A DNA stretch of 64,000 nucleotides, taken from NCBI RefSeq assembly GCF_002775205.1, contig NC_036457.1, positions 22,836,720 through 22,900,719 of the forward strand, read 5' to 3'. Below the pieces are notes generated by a model. It worked only from the letters and a program-made list of their open reading frames with translations. It was not told where the DNA came from and did not search any database. Origin of the DNA: Xiphophorus maculatus (taxonomy: Eukaryota; Chordata; Actinopteri; Cyprinodontiformes; Poeciliidae). Of the stretch, positions 35,901 through 47,234 are shown piece after piece (positions within the stretch are counted from its first letter, which is position 1; each line of letters begins with the position of its first letter). The position numbers and the translations under genes are program-made.

Positions 35901-38102
35901 GTGTCTGATTATTAACTCCATTAATGACCATGTCAATCGATATTTACTGCAATGCTGTTCTTTACCTCTGAGATAAAGAATGAATGAGGATAATTCACTC
36001 TTTTATCACAAAAATAAAACTACAGTATTTAATTTTTTCAATGTCCACTAGAAAAACCTACACAGTTCAAAATAATGTCCAAAGGAAAGGAATACTTACC
36101 AGTAGTGAAAGGTCCCTCTGAGATAAAAAACGAACCAACAGTGATGCCAAGAGCTGCGACAAACTTGAAGAACCAAAATCTGGTACAAAAGGAAAAAAAA
36201 TAGGGAATACAAATACCAGTCAGTCAGGCTGATGCTGATTACTGTTCAAATCCAGCAAAGCATTTCCAAACCACTTCTAAAAATCATAATAGTAAATTAT
36301 ATATATATATACACAGTATATATATATATATATACACACACACACTCACCCATTATGAAGTGCTGCTCGGGGGTCTTGGCTGCTCTTTACTTTGATCATA
36401 AGCAAAGAGAACAGTAAGAAGAACATGGCCATTCCAAAGCAAACCCGATACACAGCCTTGTAGCCAACCAGAACGTCACAGTTCACTTTGCCCTCTATAA
36501 CAGGTAAAGATGAACCAATCCCTCCTTCACAGAATCCTGGAATCTACAGTGATGCAAAACAAGAAATCTTAGTAAACGTCCACAGAAAGCATCTGAACAA
36601 AACTCAAACGGAGTCTGGAAAAATGTCAAAGATGGATAAATGCCAGAGAGTGATCTCATCAACGGTTGAAAATGTGTCTGACACAACTAGAGAAGGACGG
36701 AGAGATACAATGGCAGAAAAGATGGCTGGGCATATATTTGGCAGCTTAAAAATACATAGTAAGACTAGTAATAATAAAGCTCATAAATGGTGCTGCAGAT
36801 TATATTTACTGCATGTTGCACATATTTTGTGGGCAAAAGATGTCTGAGTGGGACAGATTATTGCAGCAGGACTGCTGACAATATTTATGCAATAAAACCA
36901 AAAACACCGTAATTGAACCTCACTATTGTGACTGTTTATTTAAAACCAAAAATGAGAAACTAATCACTGAGTCAAAAAGAAATTGAAGATAAAACAAATA
37001 AGAATCCCTCCCTCAAAATTCCTCTACGGGCTCATATGAAATATTCTTTTTTTGCAAAGCAATTTAACGCTCCTTATACATGTAAGTTCAGACTCTGTTT
37101 TAATATCAATTTCTCTGTGGTTTCCTGTAAATACCTTCACGGACCTGATGTATGACTCATTCGAAAAGGTTCTGATTTCTCATCCAAATTCAAAGAAAAC
37201 ATAACCAGATAAAACACTTGTCAAACAAGGGATAACTATTTGATGACTCCAGCTTCTTAAATCTCTTCTAAACGTCATTCCTAGCAGCACAGTTCAACTG
37301 TTTTTCCAGCTATGTATCACCGACAAATGTTTTAATACACTAGGAACAGTTTGAAGGCAGTTTTTATGGTGAACACATTACCTTTTTGAGCTGGCCCTCC
37401 ATGCCAGGCATCAACATGATGCCGGCAACAGCCACTCCCAGCAACAAGAAGCAGGCGTAGATGAGGCGAGTCATGGTCGAGTTATTTCCACCTGGACAGC
37501 ATCGACACAACAGACAGGGGGCGCTGCCGCAAAGGCAGGGGATCTGCGTAAACAAACTAGGTTAGCTGAGGACAGGAAAAGGGAGAGGAATTTCTGATCC
37601 TAGTTGTGCAACAGTGAGGCTATTGAATGACTTGTTGCCATGTATAAATAGATGGTGATGTGTTAAACAGCGCAGGTGGAACATAACATCCACCTGTCTT
37701 GTATACATTATAAACGAATCACGTAGCTAGCTAAGCGTCGGCTTTTTACCCAGTCACTTATCACCGGAATAGTACAGGCTGCGTCACCACTCGATCAAAA
37801 CAAAGCGGGTTTGCGGCCTAAACCTCCAACGCTCGAATAGATTTGTTTAGAACTGTTTGTTCAACGACAGAAGCGGAAGGGACGTAAAGCCTTTTTCCCT
37901 AATGGTTTTGCTTTCCTTTCTTTCTTGTCAATGGTTGTCAGACTACTGTTCTGCGTGGTTTGTCTTCTTTAAAAATAAACAATAATGGAGAAACTGAATA
38001 TCATTGCATCAGGTCAAATGTTTCATTCGGATATATATTTTTGGATTTCAAAAAGATTCTCACCCAGCTAGCCATGGAACAGAGTCCCAGAACGGCTCCC
38101 AT
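29956..38102 (-). CDS. serinc1: Serine incorporator 1, complete, 10 coding exons
   Basis: Minus-strand exons: 38102-38064, 37543-37382, 36543-36350, 36179-36100, 34872-34735, 33635-33466, 32164-32074, 31376-31235, 31108-30884 and 30094-29956. All have GT-AG borders and consistent phase, and sum to 459 aa (human about 453). The start [13 protein letters not shown] sits in a strong accATGG context. Key blocks are [20 protein letters not shown], a long [20 protein letters not shown] loop, a [20 protein letters not shown] segment and the C-terminus LVLVNRDFD. The protein is an integral membrane protein with about ten hydrophobic helices. The family was named for serine incorporation into membrane lipids, and later work links members to lipid scrambling. 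CLCGSAPC and the NRDFD end favour SERINC1 over SERINC3, although WYSPD is SERINC3-like. An upstream in-frame ATG at 38,195 could add 31 residues. Introns carry hAT and microsatellite repeats. Confidence 0.96.
30193..30250. repeat. GT-rich microsatellite in SERINC1 intron 9
   Basis: Imperfect (TG)n about 100 bases beyond the acceptor of the last SERINC1 exon. Confidence 0.8.
31385..31406 (-). repeat. (TG)11 tract at the acceptor of SERINC1 exon 8
   Basis: On the sense (minus) strand eleven TG units are followed by TTTT and GCAG, and then exon 8 begins. The repeat replaces the usual polypyrimidine tract. UG repeats are known binding sites for TDP-43, so they may weaken this splice site. Confidence 0.9.
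32396..33413. repeat. Interspersed repeat with TTAAAG ends, split by hAT
   Basis: This intronic repeat begins ttaaagctccagcaaataac and ends cagcccctttaa. Its middle (actcctgctctttctgaaag, aagtcatcacaacatggctg, gctagtctgaaggagctgag) is shared with 39,566-39,980. The hAT copy at 32,823-33,240 interrupts it. TTAA-flanked ends would suit a piggyBac-like element, but I cannot confirm this. Confidence 0.55.
32823..33240. mobile_element. Non-autonomous hAT element (ACTTGAGTA family), nested
   Basis: The 418-bp element has an exact 8-bp target duplication, GCCAGGAT (32,815-32,822 and 33,241-33,248). Its ends are CAGAGTTGGGTAGTAAC and, inverted, CAGAGGTGGGCAGAGTACCC. It lies in SERINC1 intron 6 inside an older repeat. 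There is no coding capacity. A degraded relative lies at 15.5-16.2 kb. Confidence 0.85.
36297..36346. repeat. TA/CA microsatellite against the SERINC1 exon 3 donor
   Basis: On the sense strand the donor GTGAGT runs directly into GTGTGTG and then (TA)n, so the microsatellite starts within the splice-donor region of exon 3. Confidence 0.85.
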
Positions 38103-38290
38103 GGTGCAGTCAAGCTGATGGCGGACGTTTTTCTGAAGATGGATGTAACCCACAACAGCCTCTTCTTCTGAAAGAACGTTCAACTGTTCACTCATCTGCT
38201 GCCCTCTTGAGGACGACAGAAGAACATTTCTCTACCTGCTTTAAGGAATACGGTTTTTTATTATTATTTACAAACATTTGCAATCTGGCA
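38103..38290 (-). promoter_or_regulatory. Probable SERINC1 5' untranslated and promoter-proximal region
   Basis: This is the sequence just upstream of the SERINC1 start. It holds an in-frame upstream ATG at 38,195 with no stop before the main start. No TATA box is obvious. The exact start of transcription cannot be read from sequence alone. Confidence 0.35.
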
Positions 38291-38349
<59 letters not shown>

Positions 38350-38352
38350 ATA
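38291..38352. repeat. (AAAT)n microsatellite
   Basis: About 15 units of aaat/taaa, just upstream of SERINC1. Confidence 0.95.
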
Positions 38353-39419
38353 TAGCAGTGCAAAACTTTTGATTCATTGTAAATAATCTGTCCTTTTAAG
38401 CTTTTAAAGGTGTTATGATGTAGACCTATCAGACCAGAATATTTACATGAATCAATATTGATTCCTTAACTTTGATTCAATATAAAATCAACACAAATGT
38501 GCATGTAGATCCAAATTCAGATGATGGTTGAATCAACTTTGGTATATTGTCAGTTATAGTTGAAATCCTAACACTGATTCAACATGTAAGTCACCGACCA
38601 CTTTCAATATTACTTCAATGTCAGGCGTCAACATGGATTCAATGTTTCTGCCTGACTGTATTTTATCGTTGATTCTCTCCTATTTTGTTATCTGGGATCT
38701 GAATCATAAACCATTTAAAAAGGCTATCAGTCACCCTCTTGACATTTTGATTCCATATGGCCACATTTCACCCAGCTTTATTCTGCATGTTGTTTTATAC
38801 ATATTCATATCTTTCCGTCTCAAAGTTCATTACTCTTTCATTAGTCATCCAAGTTTCAGAAATTGCAATTATGCTAAACGGCTGTTGAAATGTCTGAGTT
38901 TTTATATAAACTTTGGTTAGTGAAGTGTATTAAAGTGCTCAACCTCACAGTATGGTATTTGATGCACTTTGTTCTAGAGTTTAGTTAAATCAAAAAAGGG
39001 TCGGGATCATCCACTGGGGATAAGCATGTATGATGATGGATGGATGGTTGGGGTTATATGTCCTGATTTTCTGATCCAGACATGGGAAGAATGAAATCCC
39101 CCAATTTTCTATTAGATTCTAAACTAAATCTGCAGCAGTTTTATGATGATTATCATCTAATTGAGTTGATGAAAAGATTTACATAAATTACTTGCTACTT
39201 GTTACACTCAATGGCCAGAATATCCAATTAAACAAGAATCACAGCATTAGAACATTTCAATAAAATTTGCTCAATTCAATCACACATATTCTGTAATTTA
39301 TCTTAGTTATCAAACAGTGTAGTAAGCTCAGTTTATTATTCAATTTAGCAAACCTAGATCTGAAGTCATTGTTGTGTCATTGACTTTACAGCTCACGCTG
39401 AGCATGCATGTAGCAACGA
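38353..39419. other. Spacer between SERINC1 and NUS1, left part
   Basis: It contains several diverged ttgattcaa-type motifs (38,440-38,660), reminiscent of an abundant fish repeat. No exon was recognised. Confidence 0.35.
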
Positions 39420-39990
39420 TGGAGAGGAAAAGCTCCACCCTAACAGGAACAAACCCAGAGGAGAACCAGAACCTGGCTCAGTATGAGCAGTGAGCCATCT
39501 TCCACAACTGACAGGACGTTGAGAAGGCAGAGCAGATACACAAAAAAGAAACGAAAGAGCATGAGACTCCTGCTCTTTCTGAAACTCCGCCTTCAGGAAG
39601 TCATCACAACATGGCTCCTCTCTTAACCCTTTAAAGTTTCTACCAGCTTAGCTATGAGAAATAAATCCTAAAATGAGCTCAGAAGATGCACAGTTCCACC
39701 AGATGTTTGCTGATTGCTGCTGCTAGTCTGAAGGAGCTGAGTGGGAGCAGCGGGGGAGGGGACTCTGTGACGTGGAAGAACCGAAACTTGGAAACTGCAG
39801 CTCTGAGGAAGAGCTGCATCTCTAGGTCCAGCCAGGCGTTTTGTAAAACTGAACGGTTTCCATGGGAAATTAAAGGATTTCTCAAACATGCATACCTAAT
39901 ACTCCAGGTATTTTTTTTATAGGTAATAACATTATAACATGACATAAAGCTTAATAAAGTTAATTTTACATAAATATGCCCCTTTAACAT
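39420..39990. repeat. LINE-like piece followed by a copy of the TTAAAG-end repeat
   Basis: Positions 39,420-39,565 (ggaaaagctccaccctaaca, ggaacaaacccagaggagaa, ctggctcagtatgagcag) resemble a fish LINE 3' region. From 39,566 to about 39,990 the sequence matches the SERINC1-intron repeat at 32.4-33.4 kb without the hAT insert and ends atatgcccctttaa. Confidence 0.5.
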
Positions 39991-41249
39991 AATTATATGC
40001 ACTAATCCCAACCCTCTGTATTGGACAATCACATCAAATACCTAAAATGATACGCTAAGATTTGTAATTATGAGGCAAAGTGTAAAAATTCAAATGGTGA
40101 GGGACTGTACATTGAGACGGTGTTACTGAACCCAAAACACCACCTGTGGCTCCACTCAGAGCACCGACAGGTTAAACCTTACCTGCAGTAACCAGGGAGT
40201 CATTATAATGTGACTCCACAGTCAGCGGTCCATCAGACATCATGAACTAGTCTGATGTTCTGGAGCCAGAACGCTGTGATTTGACAACTCCACTCTGTCA
40301 ATGTGGGCAAGAAGAATGTGTATGTAAATTTATATTATCAAAGTCATGTGACAAACACTGCACATCATGTGGGACTTTCTCAATGCTGCTGTTCAATGCC
40401 ACTTCTGTCTGTTGCATATCTGGTGTTCAGGGTTTTTCTGTTCATTGGATAGAAATAGTCAAACACTACCCATTGGTGTGCATAGGTATCTTGAACAGAA
40501 GAAGACCAGCATATTAGTTACAGGTTTGTCATTAATCAAATGGTCGATGTATTGAACCCTGTCTATTCATCTGGATTTATTTGTAGTGCATATGTAAAGT
40601 ATCTGGTGCAAAATGCTGCTTGTAAAGCTGGAAGAACTGGACAGAATGCCACTAGACACACTACTGGCTGGCACTCGCAAAACAGCTGATCCAGGAGCTG
40701 CATTTATTTTCTTTGGCTGTATCTCCAAGAAAGGATCTTAATATTTGTCAGGAGAGATTACCTTCTGCCGTAGTTCTCAGAAGGTTTCCACTACATGTAT
40801 TAATGCATATCAATGTATATTCAGTGTGTGAACTATTGGACAGACTGCTCTACGTGTTTTTAGAGGGTGCCCTCAGTTGGTTATGGTTCTGACTAGCAAA
40901 TATCAGGGGATCCACTGTGACACAAAATATCAGGGCCCAACAACACGTGCTTTACACATTGTTTACGTCTTATTTTACAGATCTTCACCTGCAAATATCT
41001 AACATGTACGGCACTTGAGATGCAAACAGCATGTTAACAATGGAGCGAGGATTTCCCTTTCAAAGAAGAAAGTTTAATTTTTTCTGGGTCAATCACTAAA
41101 GTGACTGTGCCTTTTTTTTATTTCAGGCAAACTGAAACATTTGTCAGTTTCTAAATCATGAATGGAAGGTGACAATTTTGAATTGGATAACAGAACAAAT
41201 AGACCAAAAGACTGCTGATGTTTCTCACTCGTATCTAACTTTCTGTCCA
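39991..41249. other. Spacer downstream of NUS1, nothing assigned
   Basis: A stretch at 40,590-40,660 (caaaatgctgcttgtaaagc) may be a worn LINE piece. No exon was recognised. The part next to 41,250 is presumably the end of the NUS1 3' untranslated region. Confidence 0.35.
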
Positions 41250-41255
41250 TTTATT
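41250..41255 (-). terminator. Candidate poly(A) signal of NUS1
   Basis: AATAAA on the minus strand about 450 bases past the NUS1 stop. Another AATAAA lies at 41,340-41,345. Which is used cannot be decided here. Confidence 0.35.
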
Positions 41256-41704
41256 GTCAGTATTGAAAATCCATCTAAAATAATGGCTGGATTTAACAAG
41301 ATGCCAACTGATGATTAATGTAAGTTTTCTCTGTATCGATTTATTTTCTGTGGAAATGATATCCACAGAACCCACAGAGGTTGGGGAGACAGAATCGATA
41401 TTGCAAAAACAGTCAGTGGAGATAGTCCTCATTGGTCAGCGGTCATCTCTGTTTAGCCTTGTTCCACTGATTTGCAGTATACTGGAAAGTGATTTCATCA
41501 TGAAACACGAAGTAGTGGCAGAAGACAAGCTGCTCATCATTCCTGATTCCTTCATCTTTTAGCCATCCTGAAAGTTTTTAGTCCAGAAGAAAAGGATGGG
41601 TGTGGTCATGGTACACAGGAAGGATGTCACCTCCAATCCAGCCTCTGAACAAACATGGTGGACCTGATCCGTCCACCTCTCTGAAGAGCAGAACAATCTG
41701 CAGG

Positions 41705-44700
41705 TCATTGTCCGAGCCGCTGGTGACAGGCACTATAACGCTGCAGGGAGCCAAACAGGTCTTCATACGAAACGTTTTTGTGGGAGGGCAGGGAGCTGAT
41801 GGGGAACAAAAACATTGATCAGATGATAAAAACAAAAAAGAACTGAAGATATCAAGGACACAGCCAAGTAGTGTTCATGCCGCCCCTCACAAGATGCCAC
41901 CCTGGGTGGCTGCCCATATCAGAAATCGCCACTGAACCAGAGCCAGGAGGCGGGTCTTAGTGCTGTCACTCAATGTCACATACTGGCTGCTAACTGTGCT
42001 AATGGTGGAGAAACAACTTAGTGTTGCATGAAAACCACATGGCAGTCATCGACGGTCATGCTAACTAGCCTAGCATTCACAATGGGATCTGGTGATAGGG
42101 AAAAATTGTAACAGCAGAGAAAAAGGGGAGGAAGAGCAAGAAGGAGCAGACTGTGATTAACAAGTGCTAAGACCCGTCTCCTGGCTCTGATTGGTTGTTT
42201 CTAGTTAGCACCAGAAGGGAGTGGAGCGCACGTTTTTCACAGATTATCTGTCTCATACCACACTGTAATGACAGAGTGACAGTTTTAATAAATATGTAAA
42301 AAAAATTTTTTTTTTTGTAAAAGTTACATAGTCCAGCTTTAGGATCCACCAGTGTAAAATGTTAATTCTTGCCATTTTTAAACTGATCTTAACATTTTGA
42401 TCAGGAGTGTATGCACCACTACATTCTATGTGATGAGGCTGAAGGACAGACAGCAACTTACACAAACTCTGTGAGTCTGATGTGCCAAGGGAGGAAACCC
42501 AGTGTGCTGTTCACAGGACCAAACTTCACCACCAACTCAGGGTCTGGGATATTTTTTGATTCTGAAAAAATAAATACAACAGAAGGTCATATGTATTAAA
42601 TGTTACGGTTTGAGGAAGGTTGGATAACATTACAAGATGAAACTGAACAAACTCAAACAAACTGAACCAACTGGTGTTCACCAGGTCTCTAAAAAACAGA
42701 CCCACTGTAAGTCATCAAGTGTGCCTGTTCATCTAAAGTTCTATAACTAGTAAGGAGGAAAAGGCCTGAAATAACAACACATATCCTTTATATAACAAAA
42801 TATCTAAAGGAAATAAATATGGATTAAAGGTAAGATAATATTGCTAATGCACATGTGTTTGTTAAAGCCATGCCTAATAATAAGAGGAAATACATCTTTC
42901 AAACCGTAACAGTAATAAGCATATCAAACTTCTAAATCCAAGAAGGAATAATCATTTCTCGATCTTCTTAAGGAGTGTTTATTTTATGTCTTTACCTTTT
43001 CAATCTTATTTTTGATAACACATGCAGACAACTGAAAGAATAATGCACAGCAGAAAACCATGTTAAGTGTTTATTAATGTTCTGATGCATATGAGAGCTG
43101 AGTCATACCTCTGAGAAGTACGTCCAACATGGAGACGCTGATGTCTTTAGAGCTCCATTCCTTCTTCTCTACAGAGTGACAAAGTTTTCTTGCTGCCTGG
43201 ACAATACTGTGCTTTCCATCCTCTGGAGACAGAACCTTCACTACGGGTCTACAGGACACAACTGACAAACATTCAGAGTCAAAATACAAAAACCAGCAGT
43301 GTAAAAATTTGGAGACGTTATTTCAACATTCTCAGGACCTGAAAAGTAATTTAGATGACTTTCTAACACATGAAGTGTAAACGGATCTATGATTTAATTT
43401 TTTTAATAGAAAGTATTATGAGTACATTAAAGCAAGCCACTTTCTGCATTTTCAGCTATGCAAAGCACAATCCATTAGTGTTGTAAGCAAACCAGATCCT
43501 TACACAACCAAAAAATATTACTGTGGCCTTTTATTAGGAGGAAAAATATCTGAAATATCTGTTAAAATTGAATATAAAACATAAAATCATTTACAATGCC
43601 TAAACTAACACAGGAGGAGGCTGAGGCCTTGGCACATCCTACGGTACAAGAAGTTATCAAGAGTATTCTCAGCCTTTGCAACGAACTTTCGTTCTGTATA
43701 CACCCTGTGCATGCAAAATGATAATAAAGTCAGTCTAAGTCTAAGTCTAAGTCTCAGCCTTAAAAACTGTAATACTCCAGGCTTTGGTTTATCTGGAGAA
43801 TATAACAAGGCCTCTTTGAATTAATTAACACCCGTCTTATATAAGGCCTATAATTATTCCCTGAATAATTATATTCATTGATTGATATGATTGTGGGAAT
43901 AATTATCCCACAATCATGGATGGAGGCAGTGATGAGTGTCATCCCAAAGAGAAGATTTAGCATCAATCTATCAAGATATTATTTTTTCAAAGAAGCCTAA
44001 ATCAAGCAAAAATAACATGTATATAAAAGTAAAAACAATACCTAAAAGTCCCAACTGAGGTTTTGTTTTAAATTCTTACCAAAGTGTTGGGGTTTGTCTG
44101 TGCCGTTTTTCAGTAACTCCATATTGAATGTAGAGTCATCTCCACCCAACAGGTTGTGCTGTTGCCTCACTATCTCCTCCTGAAGCCAAGAGTTGTTCTT
44201 CTGGAAAATACCTGATGAAAAACATGCAAGTCAAAACTTCATTTCACTGAGAATACGGAGGCCTCCAGGGGACATGGGGACATGTTTTTGGTTTTGCGTT
44301 CCCTCACAATACTGTACTGATCAGCTCATGTGGCATAATTGAATACTGTAAGCCTTTCTTACGGTGGACCCGTACTTTCTGCTTTAATTATGTGAGGTTT
44401 CTCCATGAATGTTAATATCTCTGTGAAATATCTGAAGTTTTATATCTTTCTTTAGGATAGAAAGGCACCACAAACCTATGATATAAACAGAAACTTTCCG
44501 TAAGTAGGAAAGAAATAAAAATACATCCTAATTTGGACTATTTTTGAGTTATTATCGTGGGTAATAAATCATCTGACAGTTTTGATTGTGTCTCTGTTTT
44601 GCTGGTTGACTGAATGGGTTAAAGGCCGTTTTCATGTTCAGTTCCATCTCAACCTTATACAGACATAAACATGCAGTGAATAAATTCGACTTTCAATCCG

Positions 44701-46467
44701 TTTTTTGCACCAAAGACTTAATAATAATAAACACGTTTTATTATTATAAAACACGACAAACTAATGATGGTAAAGGGTAAAGGCACTGGGTTAACTCGGG
44801 GAATCTCATCTGTCCGTGTATCAATCAACTCCAAACCTTTTCTTTGTTCTGTCACAATTATCAATTTATTCCATTTTGATGATCAGGCTCCAAACTTTGC
44901 AAGGACTGACCACCCCGCTCACCGCTTCTTAATACACACAAAGCCAGTATCCTTCCCATTCATACCTGGTGACAGCCACGCCCACATCGACACACCTAAG
45001 TGTCAAAGCCTCCTGCTCCTGTCATATCAATAATTACTTATTTCATTCATATGGCTCTTACAGATCCTCAGTGAAAATGTTTTTATTATTATTAACTGTT
45101 TGGTGCAAAACACTGATTGAAAATCGATTTTTTTACTGTACGTTTATGTCTGTTAAGGTTAAGATGGAGCGGCACTGAAAGCAGCTCTTTAAACCATTCA
45201 GACTACGAACACAACAGAGACACAATCAAAACTGTCAGATGACTTATTATCTTCGATAATAACTCAGAAATAGTCCAAATAGTTTGGATGTATTTTCATT
45301 TCTTTCCTACTTACGGAAAGTTTATGTTTATATCATAGGTTTGTGATGCCTTTCTACCCTAAAGAAAAAAATATAAAATGTCAGATATTTCACAAGGAGA
45401 TATTAGCATTCATGGAAAAAACCTTACATAACCTTGTACTAATGCAATTATGCTGCATAACTGACCAGTAGATTATTTGCGTTCCCTCGCAAAACCTTTT
45501 GCGAGGGAACGCAAAAGAAAAAAAATCCCTATGTCCCCTGGAGGACTCCGTAGAGAATGAAAGTAACTGAGGTTTTGCATTTTATTGGGCAAGCATTCAG
45601 AAATATTACATTTCCTGAATCATTCAAGTGACTGGAATCATTCTGTGGTTTGCTCAATTCAAACGGTTTTCCATTAATCTACATTTCTTTATAAAAACGT
45701 TCAGCATGTTTCTAAATTTTGAAATACTAATCATCGTCAACTGACCTCATCCCAAACACTCCATTTTACACCTCATTATTTGCATGTATTTACATATTTC
45801 GGGTTTTTCCTACCAGAAAACAACGATTATCATAACAAAAGGGTAATAACAGAAACTTAAAAGATTTATCCAAGTTCTGGTCTAAAGTGAGCGAAAAGTA
45901 GAAGTGAAATAAATACATAGTTTTTAATCATGCTTAGGCCCTTTTGGACTGGACCTAAAAGTTTAAAGTGTGACCAGCCAACTTTTGAAGGAGCGTCAAT
46001 GATTAAAACTAAGAGCAAACACAGCGCAAAGAAATGATAAACTTATACTGTAAGCCTGGTAAACAAAAGTTTTCACCGTGATGATCGTAGACGCTGACGT
46101 AGGAAACACCGACAGCCATACACCAGACCACCATGTTGGCGATGTCCGTGTAGCTGAGCTCCTCCTCGGCCACTACAAGGCCGATGTGGACCGGTAGTTT
46201 CTCCAGCGAAATCCCGTCAGATAGCCAACGTGACCGACGGCTTCCAGCGCCTTTGCCATCACGGTCACCGTCAGAACTCTGGTCAGCACCGGCCTTCTTC
46301 TGCTTGAACTCAGACACAGGAACCGGCAGGAGCAGCGCAGCCATTGTCCGCTGCCAGAAACGGCCTTTCCATGTTCGAAGACGGACTCGGAGCCAGGAAA
46401 CTGTCGCCCTTTTGATGCGAACTAATGCTAAAAGAAGGCGCCAAATAAGGCCGTAAAGCAACGCCAT
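41705..46467 (-). CDS. nus1: NUS1 (Nogo-B receptor), dehydrodolichyl diphosphate synthase subunit
   Basis: Five minus-strand exons, 46467-46077, 44211-44080, 43261-43109, 42561-42462 and 41795-41705, all GT-AG and in phase, give 288 aa (human 293). NUS1 is the non-catalytic partner of DHDDS in the cis-prenyltransferase that makes dolichol diphosphate at the ER for protein glycosylation. Visible features: a hydrophobic basic N-terminus ([20 protein letters not shown]), [69 protein letters not shown] and [14 protein letters not shown]. The C-terminal RLG keeps the RxG motif needed for enzyme activity, with Q as last residue where human has K. Exon 3 begins at 43,261, because the next possible acceptor would create a stop. 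A 1.3-kb foldback element lies in intron 1. It is head to head with CGRRF1. Confidence 0.96.
41915..42342. repeat. Terminal part of the TTAAAGCTGC-end element
   Basis: In NUS1 intron 4. It ends gtaaaagttacatagtccag with ctttag, the inverse of the start seen at 3,304. Internal phrases gagccaggaggcgggtctta and gctctgattggttgtttcta are themselves near-inverted within the copy. The left end is missing. Confidence 0.5.
43630..43760 (+). mobile_element. LINE-like 3' tail with (GTCTAA)n end
   Basis: Reads ttcgttctgtatacaccctg and gataataaagtcagtctaag, then repeated gtctaa. It resembles another 3' end at 47.8 kb (caatgacaataaagttgaat, attct repeat). It lies in NUS1 intron 2. Confidence 0.45.
44254..45552. 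mobile_element. Foldback element with ~365-bp inverted arms
   Basis: This 1299-bp element lies in NUS1 intron 1. The left arm 44,254-44,620 and right arm 45,190-45,552 are inverted copies, roughly 85% alike by eye. Both start TACGGAG.CCTCCAGGGGACA from the outside and share blocks such as caaacctatgatataaacag and tttccgtaagtaggaaagaa. A GAGAA 5-bp duplication flanks it (44,249-44,253 and 45,553-45,557). The 570-bp centre shows no transposase; a frame at 44,764-45,033 has no family resemblance. The outer arms carry ttgcgttccctcgcaaaa hairpins. A short relative lies at 54.15-54.52 kb. The superfamily is not assigned. Confidence 0.85.
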
Positions 46468-47234
46468 TGCTGGCCTTGTAAACTGAAAGGAGAATGTCTA
46501 CCTACAGAGGTTTCATCAGTTTCTTCTTCTTCTGTATTTGAAAACGGGTGTCACACAGCTTTAAAGTGTATTACCGCCACCCGGCGTGAGGATTAAATCT
46601 CTAAAATCTAAACACGGCTTTAAAAAGTGATCCACCGAAATTCTTCATCAACAATCCTCTCGGTTTTACTGTGTTGTTTTCCAGTCTGGCTGTGGTATCA
46701 CTACAGCTTAAAGCGATTATAACTGACATAAAAACTAGCCTGTGCAAACAGGCGTTACATCGCAGATTCTTGTATTAATCATAGAATTGCAATCATTATC
46801 AATAAATTGTTTTTCCATTCTATTACCTAATAACTTAAATGAAATGTATTAATTCCACTATAATCATTTTCTATAGGTCAGGAATTTGATCAAATGAATT
46901 AATTGGTTTTTTAAATTATTTAAAATCAAACTGTGTGCATCAAACTTCACCATTACAGCAAACTTAGTCATGAAAAAACAATACAGTCTTACATTCTTAC
47001 AAACAAGGAATATGACATTGGTTTCACACACTCACAGGGCACAACATTAAGAATATATAAACTTCAGAGGACATAATATAAAGGTTAAAAAGAGCAATAT
47101 ATATATATATATCTGCCATTATTTATCTATAATCCATTCCCTAACATTCTTGTTTATTCTGTATAATCTGTGCATATAGCTCCCATATTTATATTTATAC
47201 ACAATATCTATATCTCTTGCTATAACCCCTTATA
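46468..47234. promoter_or_regulatory. NUS1 upstream region
   Basis: DNA before the NUS1 start, with a short GC-richer patch (ttaccgccacccggcgtgag, 46,570-46,590) and then AT-rich sequence. No TATA box is obvious. An AT microsatellite lies at 47,098-47,114. Since CGRRF1 starts 2.2 kb away on the other strand, parts could serve both genes. Confidence 0.35.

Noticed and set aside
36488-36847. A 119-codon plus-strand frame
   Set aside because: It overlaps SERINC1 exon 3 on the opposite strand and has no family resemblance.
29956-38102. SERINC3 instead of SERINC1
   Set aside because: The N-terminal cysteine-rich block, the [20 protein letters not shown] loop and the NRDFD end fit SERINC1 better. 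The WYSPD motif alone is shared more widely.
41311-41562. An 83-codon plus-strand frame below NUS1
   Set aside because: It lies in the probable NUS1 3' untranslated region, antisense, without family resemblance.
43109-43248. An NUS1 exon 3 beginning at 43,248
   Set aside because: Joined to exon 2 it would produce an immediate stop, whereas 43,261 keeps the frame and matches the family.
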